A stretch of DNA of 64,000 bases from assembly GCF_900182575.1 (NCBI RefSeq), contig NZ_FXSZ01000007.1:1-64000 (forward strand), given 5' to 3'. Below are positions 33,755 to 42,521 of this stretch, one piece after another. The notes beneath the pieces are model-generated. The model was not told where the DNA came from. It searched no databases and was given only the letters and a program-made list of their open reading frames with translations. The stretch is from Solitalea koreensis (lineage in GTDB: Bacteria > Bacteroidota > Bacteroidia > Sphingobacteriales > Sphingobacteriaceae). Numbering within the stretch: the stretch's first letter is position 1; every line of letters starts with the position of its first letter. The position numbers were made by a program, and so were the translations under genes.

Positions 33755-34852
33755 TTAAGCAAGCATCGCAACAAAGTCATCAAACAAATAGCGTGAATCA
33801 TGTGGGCCTGGCGACGATTCAGGGTGGTATTGTACCGAGAATGCTTTTTTGCCTTTCACACGTATACCTTCAATCGTTTGATCGTTCAGATTTAGGTGCG
33901 TAATTTCTACTTTATCTGATTTTCTAACTTCATCAGGATTTACACCAAAACCATGGTTTTGTGAAGTTACTTCGCAGTGATTTTTTATAATATTTTTTAC
34001 CGGGTGGTTTAAGCCACGGTGACCATTATGCATTTTGTACGTTGAAATGCCGTTCGCTTCAGCCAAAATCTGATGACCTAAACAGATGCCGAATAATGGT
34101 TTATCTGCAGCAAGAATTTCTTTTACAGTTTCAATGGCGTAAGGCATAGCAGAAGGATCTCCAGGACCATTCGAAATGAAATAACCATCTGGATTCCATT
34201 CTTGCATTTCTTTGAAAGTGGTTTTCGCCGGAAATACTTTAGCATATACATCACGGTTATCGAAATTGCGAAGAATGTTTTTCTTTACGCCAAGATCAAG
34301 AACTGCCACTTTGTATTTTGCCTCAGGATTTCCGTAGAAGTAATGTTTTTTTGTTGATACTTCTGATGAAAGCTCTAGACCTGCCATAGACGGGACCTCG
34401 GCTAACATCTTTCTAAGTTGATCAATATCCAAAACTTCTGATGAAATGATGCCATTCATAGCACCTTTATCACGGATGTGGCGTACCAAGGCGCGTGTGT
34501 CGACATTTGAAATGGCAACAACACTTTCATTCAAATAATACTCTTGAATTGATTCATCAGCCATCATGCGGGAATAGTTAGCGGTAAAATTCTTACAAAC
34601 TAAACCTGCAATTTTTACCGACTCTGATTCTACCTCTTCACTGTTAACACCATAGTTGCCGATGTGGGCATTGGTGGTAACCATAATTTGACGGTAATAA
34701 GAAGGGTCTGTAAAAATTTCTTGATAACCGGTCATTCCGGTATTAAAACAAATTTCGCCGGTGGTGGTTCCGATCTTACCAGCGGCTGTTCCGTGGTAAA
34801 CTGTGCCATCTTCAAGGAGAAGAATAGCAGGAATTTTCTCGAAAGTACTCAT
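33755..34852 (-). CDS. carA: Carbamoyl-phosphate synthase small (glutaminase) subunit
   Basis: Hydrolyses glutamine and passes ammonia to CarB for arginine and pyrimidine synthesis. The 365-residue protein has the CarA N-terminal domain (LLLEDGTVYHGTAAGKIGTTTGEICFNTGMTGYQEI) and a class I glutaminase domain with nucleophile Cys in GICLGHQ, the GLNHPVK motif and the catalytic His/Glu in YHPESSPGPHD. A longer frame from 34963 exists, but the -7 box at 34859-34866 lies inside it, so the ATG at 34852 is the likely start. carB is not adjacent. Confidence 0.95.
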   Translation of the reverse strand: MSTFEKIPAILLLEDGTVYHGTAAGKIGTTTGEICFNTGMTGYQEIFTDPSYYRQIMVTTNAHIGNYGVNSEEVESESVKIAGLVCKNFTANYSRMMADESIQEYYLNESVVAISNVDTRALVRHIRDKGAMNGIISSEVLDIDQLRKMLAEVPSMAGLELSSEVSTKKHYFYGNPEAKYKVAVLDLGVKKNILRNFDNRDVYAKVFPAKTTFKEMQEWNPDGYFISNGPGDPSAMPYAIETVKEILAADKPLFGICLGHQILAEANGISTYKMHNGHRGLNHPVKNIIKNHCEVTSQNHGFGVNPDEVRKSDKVEITHLNLNDQTIEGIRVKGKKAFSVQYHPESSPGPHDSRYLFDDFVAMLA

Positions 34853-34858
34853 CGGTTG

Positions 34859-34866
34859 CAAAGGTA
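34859..34866 (-). promoter_or_regulatory. -7 box immediately before carA ATG
   Basis: TACCTTTG on the minus strand fits TAnnTTTG and ends 6 bp before the ATG. Transcription would begin at or within a few bases of the start codon, implying a nearly leaderless mRNA. Confidence 0.5.
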
Positions 34867-35031
34867 AAAAAATCGAGGTACTTTTGGTTTCGTTTACCAA
34901 TAAATTTACAAAAAAACTGCAAAGACCTCTGATGGCCATTGTTTGAAGGAAATAAAACAGCATTAAACATGCGAATCATTCATCAATGCCTTGTAAAACG
35001 CTAAAGAATAAATAATTTAATCCATAAAAAA

Positions 35032-35847
35032 ATGTCTGTCCATACCGAAATACGCAGAATTACCACGAATACTGTTCAGGAAATGAAAGTGCGCGGAGAA
35101 AAAATTTCAATGCTAACGGCTTATGATTATTCAACGGCTGTCATCCTTGATGGAGCAGGAATAGATGTATTGCTGGTAGGTGATTCCGCTTCCAACGTAA
35201 TGGCTGGTTTTGAAACAACATTACCTATTACACTTGATAATATGATTTATCATGCAGGTTCGGTGGTGCGTGGCACAAAACGGGCATTGGTTGTGGTTGA
35301 TTTACCTTTTGGTTCATATCAGGGAAATTCGATTGAAGCTCTTGCTTCCGCAATCAGAATCATGAAAGAATCGGGTGGTCATGCAGTGAAATTAGAAGGT
35401 GGAGCAGAAGTAAGAGAATCAGTAGAAAGAATTATTTCTGCAGGTATTCCGGTAATGGGACACCTGGGCTTAACCCCCCAATCAATTTATAAATTTGGAA
35501 CCTATACGGTACGAGCCAAAGAAGAGGCGGAGGCTAAAAAGTTAATTGAAGATGCCCATATTCTGCAAGAGGCGGGCTGTTTTGCGATAGTATTAGAAAA
35601 AATCCCTGCTAAATTAGCTCAACGCCTTTCTAAAGAGCTGAAAATCCCTACTATCGGAATTGGTGCTGGACAACATTGTGACGGGCAGGTATTGGTGGTG
35701 AATGACATGCTTGGTATTACCAAAGGGTTCCGCCCTCGTTTTTTGCGTCAATATTTGAACATGTATGAGCAAATAACAGGGGCTGTTCAAAATTACATCG
35801 CTGATGTAAAATCAGGTGATTTCCCGAACGAAAAAGAACAATACTAG
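35032..35847 (+). CDS. panB: 3-methyl-2-oxobutanoate hydroxymethyltransferase
   Basis: First committed enzyme of pantothenate synthesis, making ketopantoate from ketoisovalerate and methylene-tetrahydrofolate. The 271-residue TIM-barrel protein shows the family marks MLTAYDYSTA, LLVGDSASNVMAG, VVDLPFGSYQ, AVKLEGG, GIPVMGHLGLTPQS and TIGIGAGQHCDGQVLVVNDMLG. Length is standard. It is divergent from carA, and panC/panD are not in the window. Confidence 0.96.
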   Translation: MSVHTEIRRITTNTVQEMKVRGEKISMLTAYDYSTAVILDGAGIDVLLVGDSASNVMAGFETTLPITLDNMIYHAGSVVRGTKRALVVVDLPFGSYQGNSIEALASAIRIMKESGGHAVKLEGGAEVRESVERIISAGIPVMGHLGLTPQSIYKFGTYTVRAKEEAEAKKLIEDAHILQEAGCFAIVLEKIPAKLAQRLSKELKIPTIGIGAGQHCDGQVLVVNDMLGITKGFRPRFLRQYLNMYEQITGAVQNYIADVKSGDFPNEKEQY

Positions 35848-35888
35848 TAAATAAATAATTTTGAATTGCGGGTTATGGGGGCACCACA

Positions 35889-35947
35889 GTCAGCCTGAGT
35901 GGAGTCGAGGCGTGTAGCAAAAGAACTTCGACTCTGTTCAGCGTGAC
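35889..35947. repeat. REP-like inverted repeat (GTCAGCCTGAGTGGAGTCGAGG type)
   Basis: The left arm, 35889-35910, pairs imperfectly with 35926-35947 (CTTCGACTCTGTTCAGCGTGAC). Hairpins of this wording, GTCATCCTGAGCGGAGTCGAAGG and its complement, are widespread between genes in Bacteroidota. Only one copy was seen here. Confidence 0.75.
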
Positions 35948-35990
35948 GATAGAATCTCCTGCCCGTTATCCTAAAATAAAACCAATCTAA

Positions 35991-36701
35991 ATGAGCTTCG
36001 CCTCTGACTTTAATTATAAAGATCTTGAAATCCTGTATGAAGACAATCATATTATTGCTGTTAATAAACCATCGGGTATTCCGGTACAGGGTGATATTTC
36101 TGGCGATAAACCACTGATTGATCACGTAAAAGACTATATCAAATATACCTTCAATAAACCGGGCGAAGCCTTTGCAGGATTAATACATCGTATTGATCGG
36201 CCGGTAAGCGGAGTTATACTTTTTGCACGGACCAGTAAGGCGTTGGAACGATTTAATGCATTGTTTAAATCAAGAGATATTCATAAAACTTATTGGGCTC
36301 TGGTGAAAAATCAACCGCCAAAGCCTGAAGGAAACCTGATTAACTATTTAAAGAAGAATCAGGAGAAAAACACTTCTAAGGCCTATGATACAGAAGTGCC
36401 AGGAAGCTCGCGGTCAGAATTAAATTACAAGGTAATCGGTAAGTCTGATTCGTATTATTTAATTGAAGTGGATCCAATTACAGGACGGCATCATCAAATA
36501 CGCGTTCAGCTTTCAAATATAGGTTGTCCTATCCGTGGAGATAAAAAATACGGCTATCAGCGCTCTAACCCTGATTTGAGTATTAATCTGCATGCCCGTA
36601 AAATCAATTTTATTCATCCTGTTAAGAAAGAAGAAATGACCATTACCGCTCCCTTGCCCAAAGATCCTATTTGGCAGTTGTTTGGTGACGTTGTTTCTTA
36701 G
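35991..36701 (+). CDS. RluA-family pseudouridine synthase
   Basis: Modifies uridine to pseudouridine in rRNA or tRNA. The 236-residue protein has the RluA catalytic motif HRIDRPVSGVILFARTSKA, with the active Asp in RID. It also has the N-terminal ILYEDNHIIAVNKPSGIPVQ and the late ITGRHHQIRVQLSNIGCPIRGDKKYG. There is no S4 domain before the catalytic domain, a compact form common in Bacteroidota. Target site is unknown. The purine permease gene follows 44 bp later and may be co-transcribed. Confidence 0.93.
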   Translation: MSFASDFNYKDLEILYEDNHIIAVNKPSGIPVQGDISGDKPLIDHVKDYIKYTFNKPGEAFAGLIHRIDRPVSGVILFARTSKALERFNALFKSRDIHKTYWALVKNQPPKPEGNLINYLKKNQEKNTSKAYDTEVPGSSRSELNYKVIGKSDSYYLIEVDPITGRHHQIRVQLSNIGCPIRGDKKYGYQRSNPDLSINLHARKINFIHPVKKEEMTITAPLPKDPIWQLFGDVVS

Positions 36702-36745
36702 GAATGTTTTTAATTTGGTATATTCAAGCACCTAACAGCTAAACT

Positions 36746-38038
36746 ATGCTCGAATCCTTATTCAAGCTACGCGAACACGGCACAACGGTTCGAACAGAAA
36801 TTATTGCAGGCATTACCACTTTTATGACCATGGCCTATATATTGGCCGTGAATCCTGCTGTTTTGGGTACAACCGGCATGGACAAACATGCCTTATTTAC
36901 CGCCACCGCTCTTTCTGCTGTTATTGGAACGCTGGCGATGGCATTATTGGCAAATCTTCCGGTGGTGGTGGCCAGTGGTATGGGGCTGAATGCTTTTTTT
37001 GCTTTTACGGTAGTACAGGGACTGGGCTATAAATGGCAATTTGCTATTACTGCCGTGTTTATTGAAGGTTTACTATTTCTGGTATTAACCTTTTTTAATA
37101 TTCGCGAATTGATTGTGAATAGTATCCCGCAAACGTTGAAACATGCTATTCCAGTAGGTATTGGTTTGTTTATCACCTTAATTGGTTTAAAACATTCAGG
37201 GCTGATAGTAGGTAATGAGGCTACGTTAGTAACCTTGGGAAATATCGCAAATCCACATGTATGGGTGCTATTTATCGGATTAATAGTAACCAGCGTACTT
37301 GTGACGCTTGACGTCAAAGGAGCTATTTTAATAGGAATTATTGTCGCTGCTTTTGCCGGAGTTCCCTTAGGAGTTACCGTATTGCCCTCAGGTGCTTGGA
37401 TTAGTTTGCCTCCAAGTATTTCGCCGATTTTCATGAAGTTTGAATGGACACAGATCTTTACGGCAGATATGGCAATTGTGGTTTTTACATTCCTGTTTGT
37501 GAACTTGTTTGATACAGTGGGAACCTTAATCGGTGTGGCCAGTAAAGCGGGCTTGATTTTACCGGATGGTTCATTTCCTAAAGTAAAACAGGCTTTGTTT
37601 TCCGATGCTATTGGTACAACCATTGGAGCCGTATTAGGCACAAGCACCGTTACTGCTTACGTTGAAAGTGTGTCGGGAGTGGCAGCAGGAGGAAGAACTG
37701 GTTTAACCGCTATGGCAACGGCAGGGATGTTTCTGCTTGCATTGTTCTTTGCGCCGATCTTTCTATTGGTGCCCGATGCAGCAACAGCTCCGGCTTTGAT
37801 AATTGTTGGATTGTTTATGATCTCCAGTGTAGTTAATATTGATTTTAATGATTTTGGAGAATCCATTCCTGCCTTTATAACCATCGTAATGATGCCATTT
37901 ACGTATAGTATTGCACAAGGAATTGTTTTTGGAATGCTATCGTTTGTGTTTATTAAAGTTTTTACGGGGAAGGCAAGTCAGGTTAATATTGCTGTTTATA
38001 TAATAGCTGTCTTGTTTATTCTTAAGTTTTTCTTCTAA
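36746..38038 (+). CDS. NCS2-family purine permease (AzgA/guanine-hypoxanthine type)
   Basis: Proton-coupled uptake of adenine, guanine or hypoxanthine across the inner membrane. The 430-residue protein has about 12-14 helices. Family signatures are EIIAGITTFMTMAYILAVNPAVL, GMGLNAFFAF in TM3, VFTFLFVNLFDTVGTLIG with the substrate-binding acidic region, and GTSTVTAYVESVSGVAAGGRTGLTA. Exact purine preference is not readable. It may share a transcript with the pseudouridine synthase gene upstream. Confidence 0.93.
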   Translation: MLESLFKLREHGTTVRTEIIAGITTFMTMAYILAVNPAVLGTTGMDKHALFTATALSAVIGTLAMALLANLPVVVASGMGLNAFFAFTVVQGLGYKWQFAITAVFIEGLLFLVLTFFNIRELIVNSIPQTLKHAIPVGIGLFITLIGLKHSGLIVGNEATLVTLGNIANPHVWVLFIGLIVTSVLVTLDVKGAILIGIIVAAFAGVPLGVTVLPSGAWISLPPSISPIFMKFEWTQIFTADMAIVVFTFLFVNLFDTVGTLIGVASKAGLILPDGSFPKVKQALFSDAIGTTIGAVLGTSTVTAYVESVSGVAAGGRTGLTAMATAGMFLLALFFAPIFLLVPDAATAPALIIVGLFMISSVVNIDFNDFGESIPAFITIVMMPFTYSIAQGIVFGMLSFVFIKVFTGKASQVNIAVYIIAVLFILKFFF

Positions 38039-38083
38039 AACTAACTTATATATACAGTGTTTTGATTTTATGGTATGAATGTA

Positions 38084-38132
38084 AAACGAGGCTGTTTCCT
38101 ATGTTTTAAAAAAACAGGAGACAGCCTCGTTT
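38084..38132. terminator. Bidirectional CGAGGCTGT terminator
   Basis: AAACGAGGCTGT (38084-38095) pairs with ACAGCCTCGTTT (38121-38132). Further pairing inside (CCT with AGG, GTTTT with AAAAC) comes with small bulges. It lies between convergent genes and belongs to the same word family as the hairpins at 31995 and 43643. Confidence 0.8.
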
Positions 38133-38162
38133 ATTTATTAATAGAAAGATCTATCTTTTCTA

Positions 38163-39413
38163 CTAGCTGTTAACTAATGACTTTTCAAGCTTTGCTTTCA
38201 GGTTTTCGTCGATAGCTGCTAAGAAATCTTCAGTATATAAATATTGATCAGCAGTAACTTTGTTTCCGTAGATACAAACTGCTAAGTCTTTAGTCATTTT
38301 ACCAGATTCAACCGTTTCAACACAAACTTGCTCTAATGCATGACAGAAGTCAATCAAAGCTTGGTTGCCATCTAATTTACCACGGAATTCCAAACCACGG
38401 GTCCATGCAAAGATTGATGCAATTGGATTGGTCGAAGTGCGGTTTCCTTTTTGGTGTTCGCGGTAGTGACGGGTAACGGTTCCGTGAGCAGCTTCAGCTT
38501 CCATTGTTTTTCCATCCGGAGTAACCAATGTAGAAGTCATCAAACCTAATGAACCAAAACCTTGAGCAACGGTATCAGATTGTACGTCGCCATCGTAGTT
38601 TTTACAAGCCCAAACGAAATTACCATTCCATTTTAAAGCAGATGCAACCATGTCATCGATCAAACGGTGTTCATATGTGATGCCTAATTTGTCCATCTCG
38701 GCTTTAAATTCACCTTGGTAAACTTCTTCAAAAATATCTTTAAAACGACCATCGTATTTCTTCAAAATGGTGTTTTTGGTAGATAAGTATAAAGGCCATT
38801 TTTTCATGATTGCCTGATTAAAGCAAGCACGGGCAAAACCACGGATCGACTCATCGGTATTGTACATCGCCATCGCTACGCCATCGCCTTTGAAATTATA
38901 CACCTCAAAAGATTGAGCATCGCTTCCATCTTCAGGCGTGAAGGTAATGGTTAATTTACCTTTTCCTTTAGTAACGAAATCGGTAGCTCTGTACTGATCA
39001 CCGAAAGCATGACGACCAACGCAGATAGGAGCAGTCCAGTTTGGAACCAAACGAGGTACATTATTGCAAACAATAGGCTCACGGAAAACAGTTCCATCCA
39101 GAATATTACGGATCGTTCCATTTGGTGATTTCCACATTTGTTTCAAGCTAAACTCCTTTACGCGTTCTTCGTCAGGAGTAATGGTAGCACACTTGATACC
39201 TACATTATATTTTTTGATTGCTTCAGCTGCATCAACAGTAACTTGATCATTGGTAGCGTCACGATGCTCAATGCCTAAGTCATAATATTTTATATCTAAA
39301 TCGAGGTATGGAGTAATGAGTTTATCTTTGATAAATTTCCAGATGATACGGGTCATTTCGTCACCATCCAATTCCACTACCGGGTTGGCAACTTTAATTT
39401 TGTTAACTGACAT
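38163..39413 (-). CDS. icd: NADP-dependent isocitrate dehydrogenase (eukaryotic IDH1/2 type)
   Basis: TCA-cycle enzyme that oxidatively decarboxylates isocitrate to 2-oxoglutarate with NADP. The 416-residue protein matches the homodimeric subfamily found in eukaryotes and many Bacteroidota: VVELDGDEMTRIIW, the substrate loop WKSPNGTIRNILDGTVFREPI, RHAFGDQYRATDF, DDMVASALKW, NYDGDVQSD and AHGTVTRHYREHQKG. It is a single gene with a -7 box at 39446-39453. Confidence 0.96.
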   Translation of the reverse strand: MSVNKIKVANPVVELDGDEMTRIIWKFIKDKLITPYLDLDIKYYDLGIEHRDATNDQVTVDAAEAIKKYNVGIKCATITPDEERVKEFSLKQMWKSPNGTIRNILDGTVFREPIVCNNVPRLVPNWTAPICVGRHAFGDQYRATDFVTKGKGKLTITFTPEDGSDAQSFEVYNFKGDGVAMAMYNTDESIRGFARACFNQAIMKKWPLYLSTKNTILKKYDGRFKDIFEEVYQGEFKAEMDKLGITYEHRLIDDMVASALKWNGNFVWACKNYDGDVQSDTVAQGFGSLGLMTSTLVTPDGKTMEAEAAHGTVTRHYREHQKGNRTSTNPIASIFAWTRGLEFRGKLDGNQALIDFCHALEQVCVETVESGKMTKDLAVCIYGNKVTADQYLYTEDFLAAIDENLKAKLEKSLVNS

Positions 39414-39445
39414 GTGTTAATTTTTTAAAAGTTTTAATAAGAGCG

Positions 39446-39453
39446 CAAAGTTA
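39446..39453 (-). promoter_or_regulatory. -7 box before icd
   Basis: TAACTTTG on the minus strand fits TAnnTTTG, about 33 bp before the ATG. Apart from this box and the 39759-39786 terminator, the 398 bp from 39414 to 39811 hold no credible gene, only a 17-codon frame (near 39642) without support. Confidence 0.5.
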
Positions 39454-39758
39454 GAAAAATATGATAATGTTACCTAGAGGGAACTCGTTTGGTTTTTCAC
39501 TGAAAATGAAGGTATAGGCCAATAGTATGATCTCATGAAATTCTGATCTGTCTTATTTCAAAAGTTTTTTGTTTGAATTTAATTTATTATCTATTTATCT
39601 TATTTTCAGTAAATTAATATGGCTTTCTGCTTCTAGAAATCATGAAAATCAAACGCAAGCCCCTAATGGATGTGAACGAAACTGAAAAAGAATAATGTTT
39701 AAAAGGCTATCATCGCATTCAATCGTTTTTCAGTTTCAGAATGCTTATTCGTGGTGAC

Positions 39759-39786
39759 AAAAAAACGGTGTGATTGCTCACACCGT
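39759..39786 (-). terminator. Terminator of the BadF-type kinase gene
   Basis: Perfect 9-bp stem ACGGTGTGA (39765-39773) / TCACACCGT (39778-39786) with a TTGC loop. On the minus strand it is followed by a T-run. Confidence 0.88.
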
Positions 39787-39811
39787 AGTATTCCTATATG
39801 TAATACAAAAT

Positions 39812-40675
39812 TTACACTGCTGTAATTTTAAGTTCATTAATGTGGTATTGTACCAAATCATCAATTGGAGAACGTACAATTTTACCCACTTGCATTCCAA
39901 ACTCAGCACTAACCTCACTTAAGATATCTCTGAAATTATAGCCTACAGAACCGATGCAGTTGAATTTATAATTTTGGTAATCAGGATACCTGCTTACTAA
40001 ATCACGGAAAAAGGCAGTAAAAGCTTCTTTTACAACATCTCTGGCATAAGGCTGTACATTATTGTTATCGTATACAAACTTGCTGAAGCTCGCCAGATAA
40101 CGGTTTGGCAATGGCTTTTTATAAAGCTGCTCCATGATCTCTGCGTGCGAATATCCGAAAGTGCGATGGAATGCTTCGGCCATTTCCAATGGCATTGATC
40201 CACGCATGTAATCACGTAAAATGCGCTTACCGATATAAGAACCGCTGCCTTCATCACCTAACATGTATCCTAAAGAGTCAACATTCATTGTAATGTCATG
40301 GCCGTCATATAAGCATGAATTCGTTCCTGTTCCGAGGATGGCCGCAAAACCGGATTCAGTCCCCAATAATGCACGGGCAGCTGCAAGTAAATCATGGCCA
40401 ACATATACACGCGCTTTGCTAAAAACTGTTTCCAATGCCTTCGCAACAACATTCTTTTTGTCTTCGTTCGAGCAACCGGCTCCATAAAAGCTTACGTGTT
40501 CAATATCGCTAATTTCAATGTTATCGGGAAGGGTGGTTCGGAGTGATTGAATTATGCCTTCAGTATCAATAAAATAAGGATTATAGCCTTCTGTGTTAAA
40601 GTAGATCTTTTTGTTCTCTTTATTCAAAAGGCACCAATTGGTTTTGGTTGAACCTCCATCGGCAATTATAATCAT
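39812..40675 (-). CDS. BadF/BadG-type ATPase, probable N-acetylglucosamine kinase
   Basis: A 287-residue sugar kinase of the actin-like ATPase fold. The phosphate-1 motif is IIIADGGSTKTNWCL (residues 2-16), and the phosphate-2 region is AAILGTGTNSCLYDG near residue 115, followed by GYMLGDEGSGSYIGKRIL. This is the pattern of bacterial homologues of GlcNAc kinase. It probably phosphorylates amino sugar from cell-wall recycling. It stands alone, with its own terminator. Confidence 0.85.
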   Translation of the reverse strand: MIIIADGGSTKTNWCLLNKENKKIYFNTEGYNPYFIDTEGIIQSLRTTLPDNIEISDIEHVSFYGAGCSNEDKKNVVAKALETVFSKARVYVGHDLLAAARALLGTESGFAAILGTGTNSCLYDGHDITMNVDSLGYMLGDEGSGSYIGKRILRDYMRGSMPLEMAEAFHRTFGYSHAEIMEQLYKKPLPNRYLASFSKFVYDNNNVQPYARDVVKEAFTAFFRDLVSRYPDYQNYKFNCIGSVGYNFRDILSEVSAEFGMQVGKIVRSPIDDLVQYHINELKITAV

Positions 40676-40952
40676 AGTCTATTCTTTATAAAAGTTGAAT
40701 CTCTTTACTAAGCTTAAATTTATCATTGAAGCATTTTTCAAAAATAGCAAAATAGTATAATGTTTGATGTCAAAATAAAAAAAATATTAAGCATTTGTAA
40801 ACTACTTCGTAATTTGATAGCCGTGTGATTTTTTAATTCAGGAAAATCTATTCATGAAAATCGACTTTAGTCCATGTAATGAGAATGTTAAATGAGAATT
40901 AGATTCGGTACATTTTACACTAAGTTGGTTTTTAGTTATTCAACAGAAAGGT

Positions 40953-41525
40953 TTAAAGGTAATATCTCACCATGGGGCGATTTTTTGATTTCTGATCTAC
41001 GATTTGAAATTCGGCTTTCTCAAAGGAGGATAGAAAACCAATCCAAGCAAAAGTATCGGGCATTTTCGGATTGTACGGAATAGTAGGATAGGCTTCCAGT
41101 ACTTTTATATTTTTCTCTTTAGCAAACTGAATAGCTGCTTTTAATAATTCCATCGAAACGCCATTTCGCCTGAAGGGTTTGGCTATAAAAAAACAAGGAA
41201 TCGACCACACGGCTGTATTATCAATGCGCTTGTGAATTCGGGAGTTTTCAAGTTTTACAAATTCTTCTCTTGGCGACATGGATAACCAGGCAATGGCCTC
41301 GCCTTCATAAAAGGCTAGTAAACCTGTCATTCTGTTGTCAAACACAAGTTCCTTCATTGCATCTTTATTGCTCTGGCCTTTTCCTTCTTCAAAATCTGCT
41401 CTTTTTAATCTAAACGACATACACCAGCAGCCTCCACATGCTCCTTTTTCTCCAAATAATCGCTCGAACTGATGCCAATTGGAAGGAGAAAGTGGTTCAA
41501 AAGTAAGTGGCAATGAATCTGTCAT
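40953..41525 (-). CDS. GNAT-family N-acetyltransferase
   Basis: A 190-residue acetyltransferase. The acetyl-CoA-binding region reads SIPCFFIAKPFRRNGVSMELLKAAIQFAKEKN, with FRRNGV as the pyrophosphate loop. The N-terminal part contains a Cys-rich FGEKGACGGCWCMSFRL typical of a Bacteroidota/Firmicutes subgroup. Substrate is unknown. It is monocistronic. Confidence 0.85.
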   Translation of the reverse strand: MTDSLPLTFEPLSPSNWHQFERLFGEKGACGGCWCMSFRLKRADFEEGKGQSNKDAMKELVFDNRMTGLLAFYEGEAIAWLSMSPREEFVKLENSRIHKRIDNTAVWSIPCFFIAKPFRRNGVSMELLKAAIQFAKEKNIKVLEAYPTIPYNPKMPDTFAWIGFLSSFEKAEFQIVDQKSKNRPMVRYYL

Positions 41526-41658
41526 TGATAGAAGAATAAACTTTAGTAAAGATAGAAAATCAGCTTTTCTTTAAGCTTATATTATTTACGTTGCTTTTTA
41601 CGTTAGTTTGGAATATTACCTTTGATAGCGGAACCAAACAGTATTAGAAAAAGAAGAT

Positions 41659-42462
41659 ATGAGATTTGTAAAATATGGCATGTTGTTTTTGGGAATGGTA
41701 CAACTAAATAATGCAACGGCTCAATATTGTTCTTTTGCCAAAGATACGCTCATTACCAAACACGCCGTTCCTTCCGCATCTTTAAATACGAATACAAATA
41801 CTCCTTTAAAAGTAAAGCTAAAAGAGGTATTTATACCCATTACTTTTATTACATATGGGGGGGTAGCTTTAAATAATAATGAACTACAGCAGTTTAATAT
41901 TCATATTCGCGATCAAATAGTGGAAAATCATCCGCAATTCTCCACCAAAATCGATAATTATTTGCAATATGTGCCCTCGGTAGCTGCTTTGGGGTTAAAA
42001 GTTGGAGGTGTGCAAGGGCGAAATAGCATGAAGCGGTCTGCATTCATTTACGGAGTTTCAGCAGGGATTATGGCCTTAGCTGTCCGAACACTTAAAAGTA
42101 CCACCCATGTTCAACGCCCTGATTCATCTAATTATGAATCATTCCCTTCAGGGCATACGGCAACTGCTTTTATGGGTGCTGAGTTTTTGCATCAGGAATA
42201 TAAATCTGTTTCCCCATGGATTGGTATATCGGGTTATGCTGTAGCCGCCGCAACCGGTGCATTCAGGATGTATAATAATAAACATTGGTTTTCAGATGTT
42301 GTCGCAGGGGCAGGGGTTGGTATGCTGTCCACCAAAATTGCTTATTGGATTTTTCCTGATAAAGCCGAATCTGTACACAAATCAGAAACTGCCTACTCAT
42401 TGCTTACTCCTTTTTTTTATGATGGAAGCGTAGGCATAAATTGGGAATATGACTTCAAGTAA
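41659..42462 (+). CDS. PAP2-family phosphatase
   Basis: A 267-residue membrane or secreted acid phosphatase-like protein with a signal peptide (to about NATAQ). The three PAP2 motifs are visible: KSTTHVQRP (motif 1, K-x6-RP), FPSGHTATA (motif 2 with catalytic His) and NNKHWFSDVVAGAGVG (motif 3 with nucleophile His in xHWxSD). Likely substrates are phosphatidic acid, undecaprenyl pyrophosphate or lipid A phosphates. A lactonase gene follows after 59 bp. Confidence 0.9.
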   Translation: MRFVKYGMLFLGMVQLNNATAQYCSFAKDTLITKHAVPSASLNTNTNTPLKVKLKEVFIPITFITYGGVALNNNELQQFNIHIRDQIVENHPQFSTKIDNYLQYVPSVAALGLKVGGVQGRNSMKRSAFIYGVSAGIMALAVRTLKSTTHVQRPDSSNYESFPSGHTATAFMGAEFLHQEYKSVSPWIGISGYAVAAATGAFRMYNNKHWFSDVVAGAGVGMLSTKIAYWIFPDKAESVHKSETAYSLLTPFFYDGSVGINWEYDFK

Positions 42463-42521
42463 TAATTTAGAATTTCTACTTCAATAATTACCTATCTTGG
42501 CGTGGCATTAAACATTTTTCT

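Noticed and set aside
34853..34963. 37-residue N-terminal extension of carA
   Set aside because: Not like CarA proteins and contains the -7 promoter box; the ATG at 34852 gives the family start.
37027..37647. 206-codon open frame on the minus strand
   Set aside because: Antisense shadow of the purine permease gene, with no start context or protein-like features.
39640..39695. 17-codon frame MKIKRKPLMDVNETEKE
   Set aside because: No ribosome binding site, promoter or similarity; easily expected by chance in this AT-rich gap.
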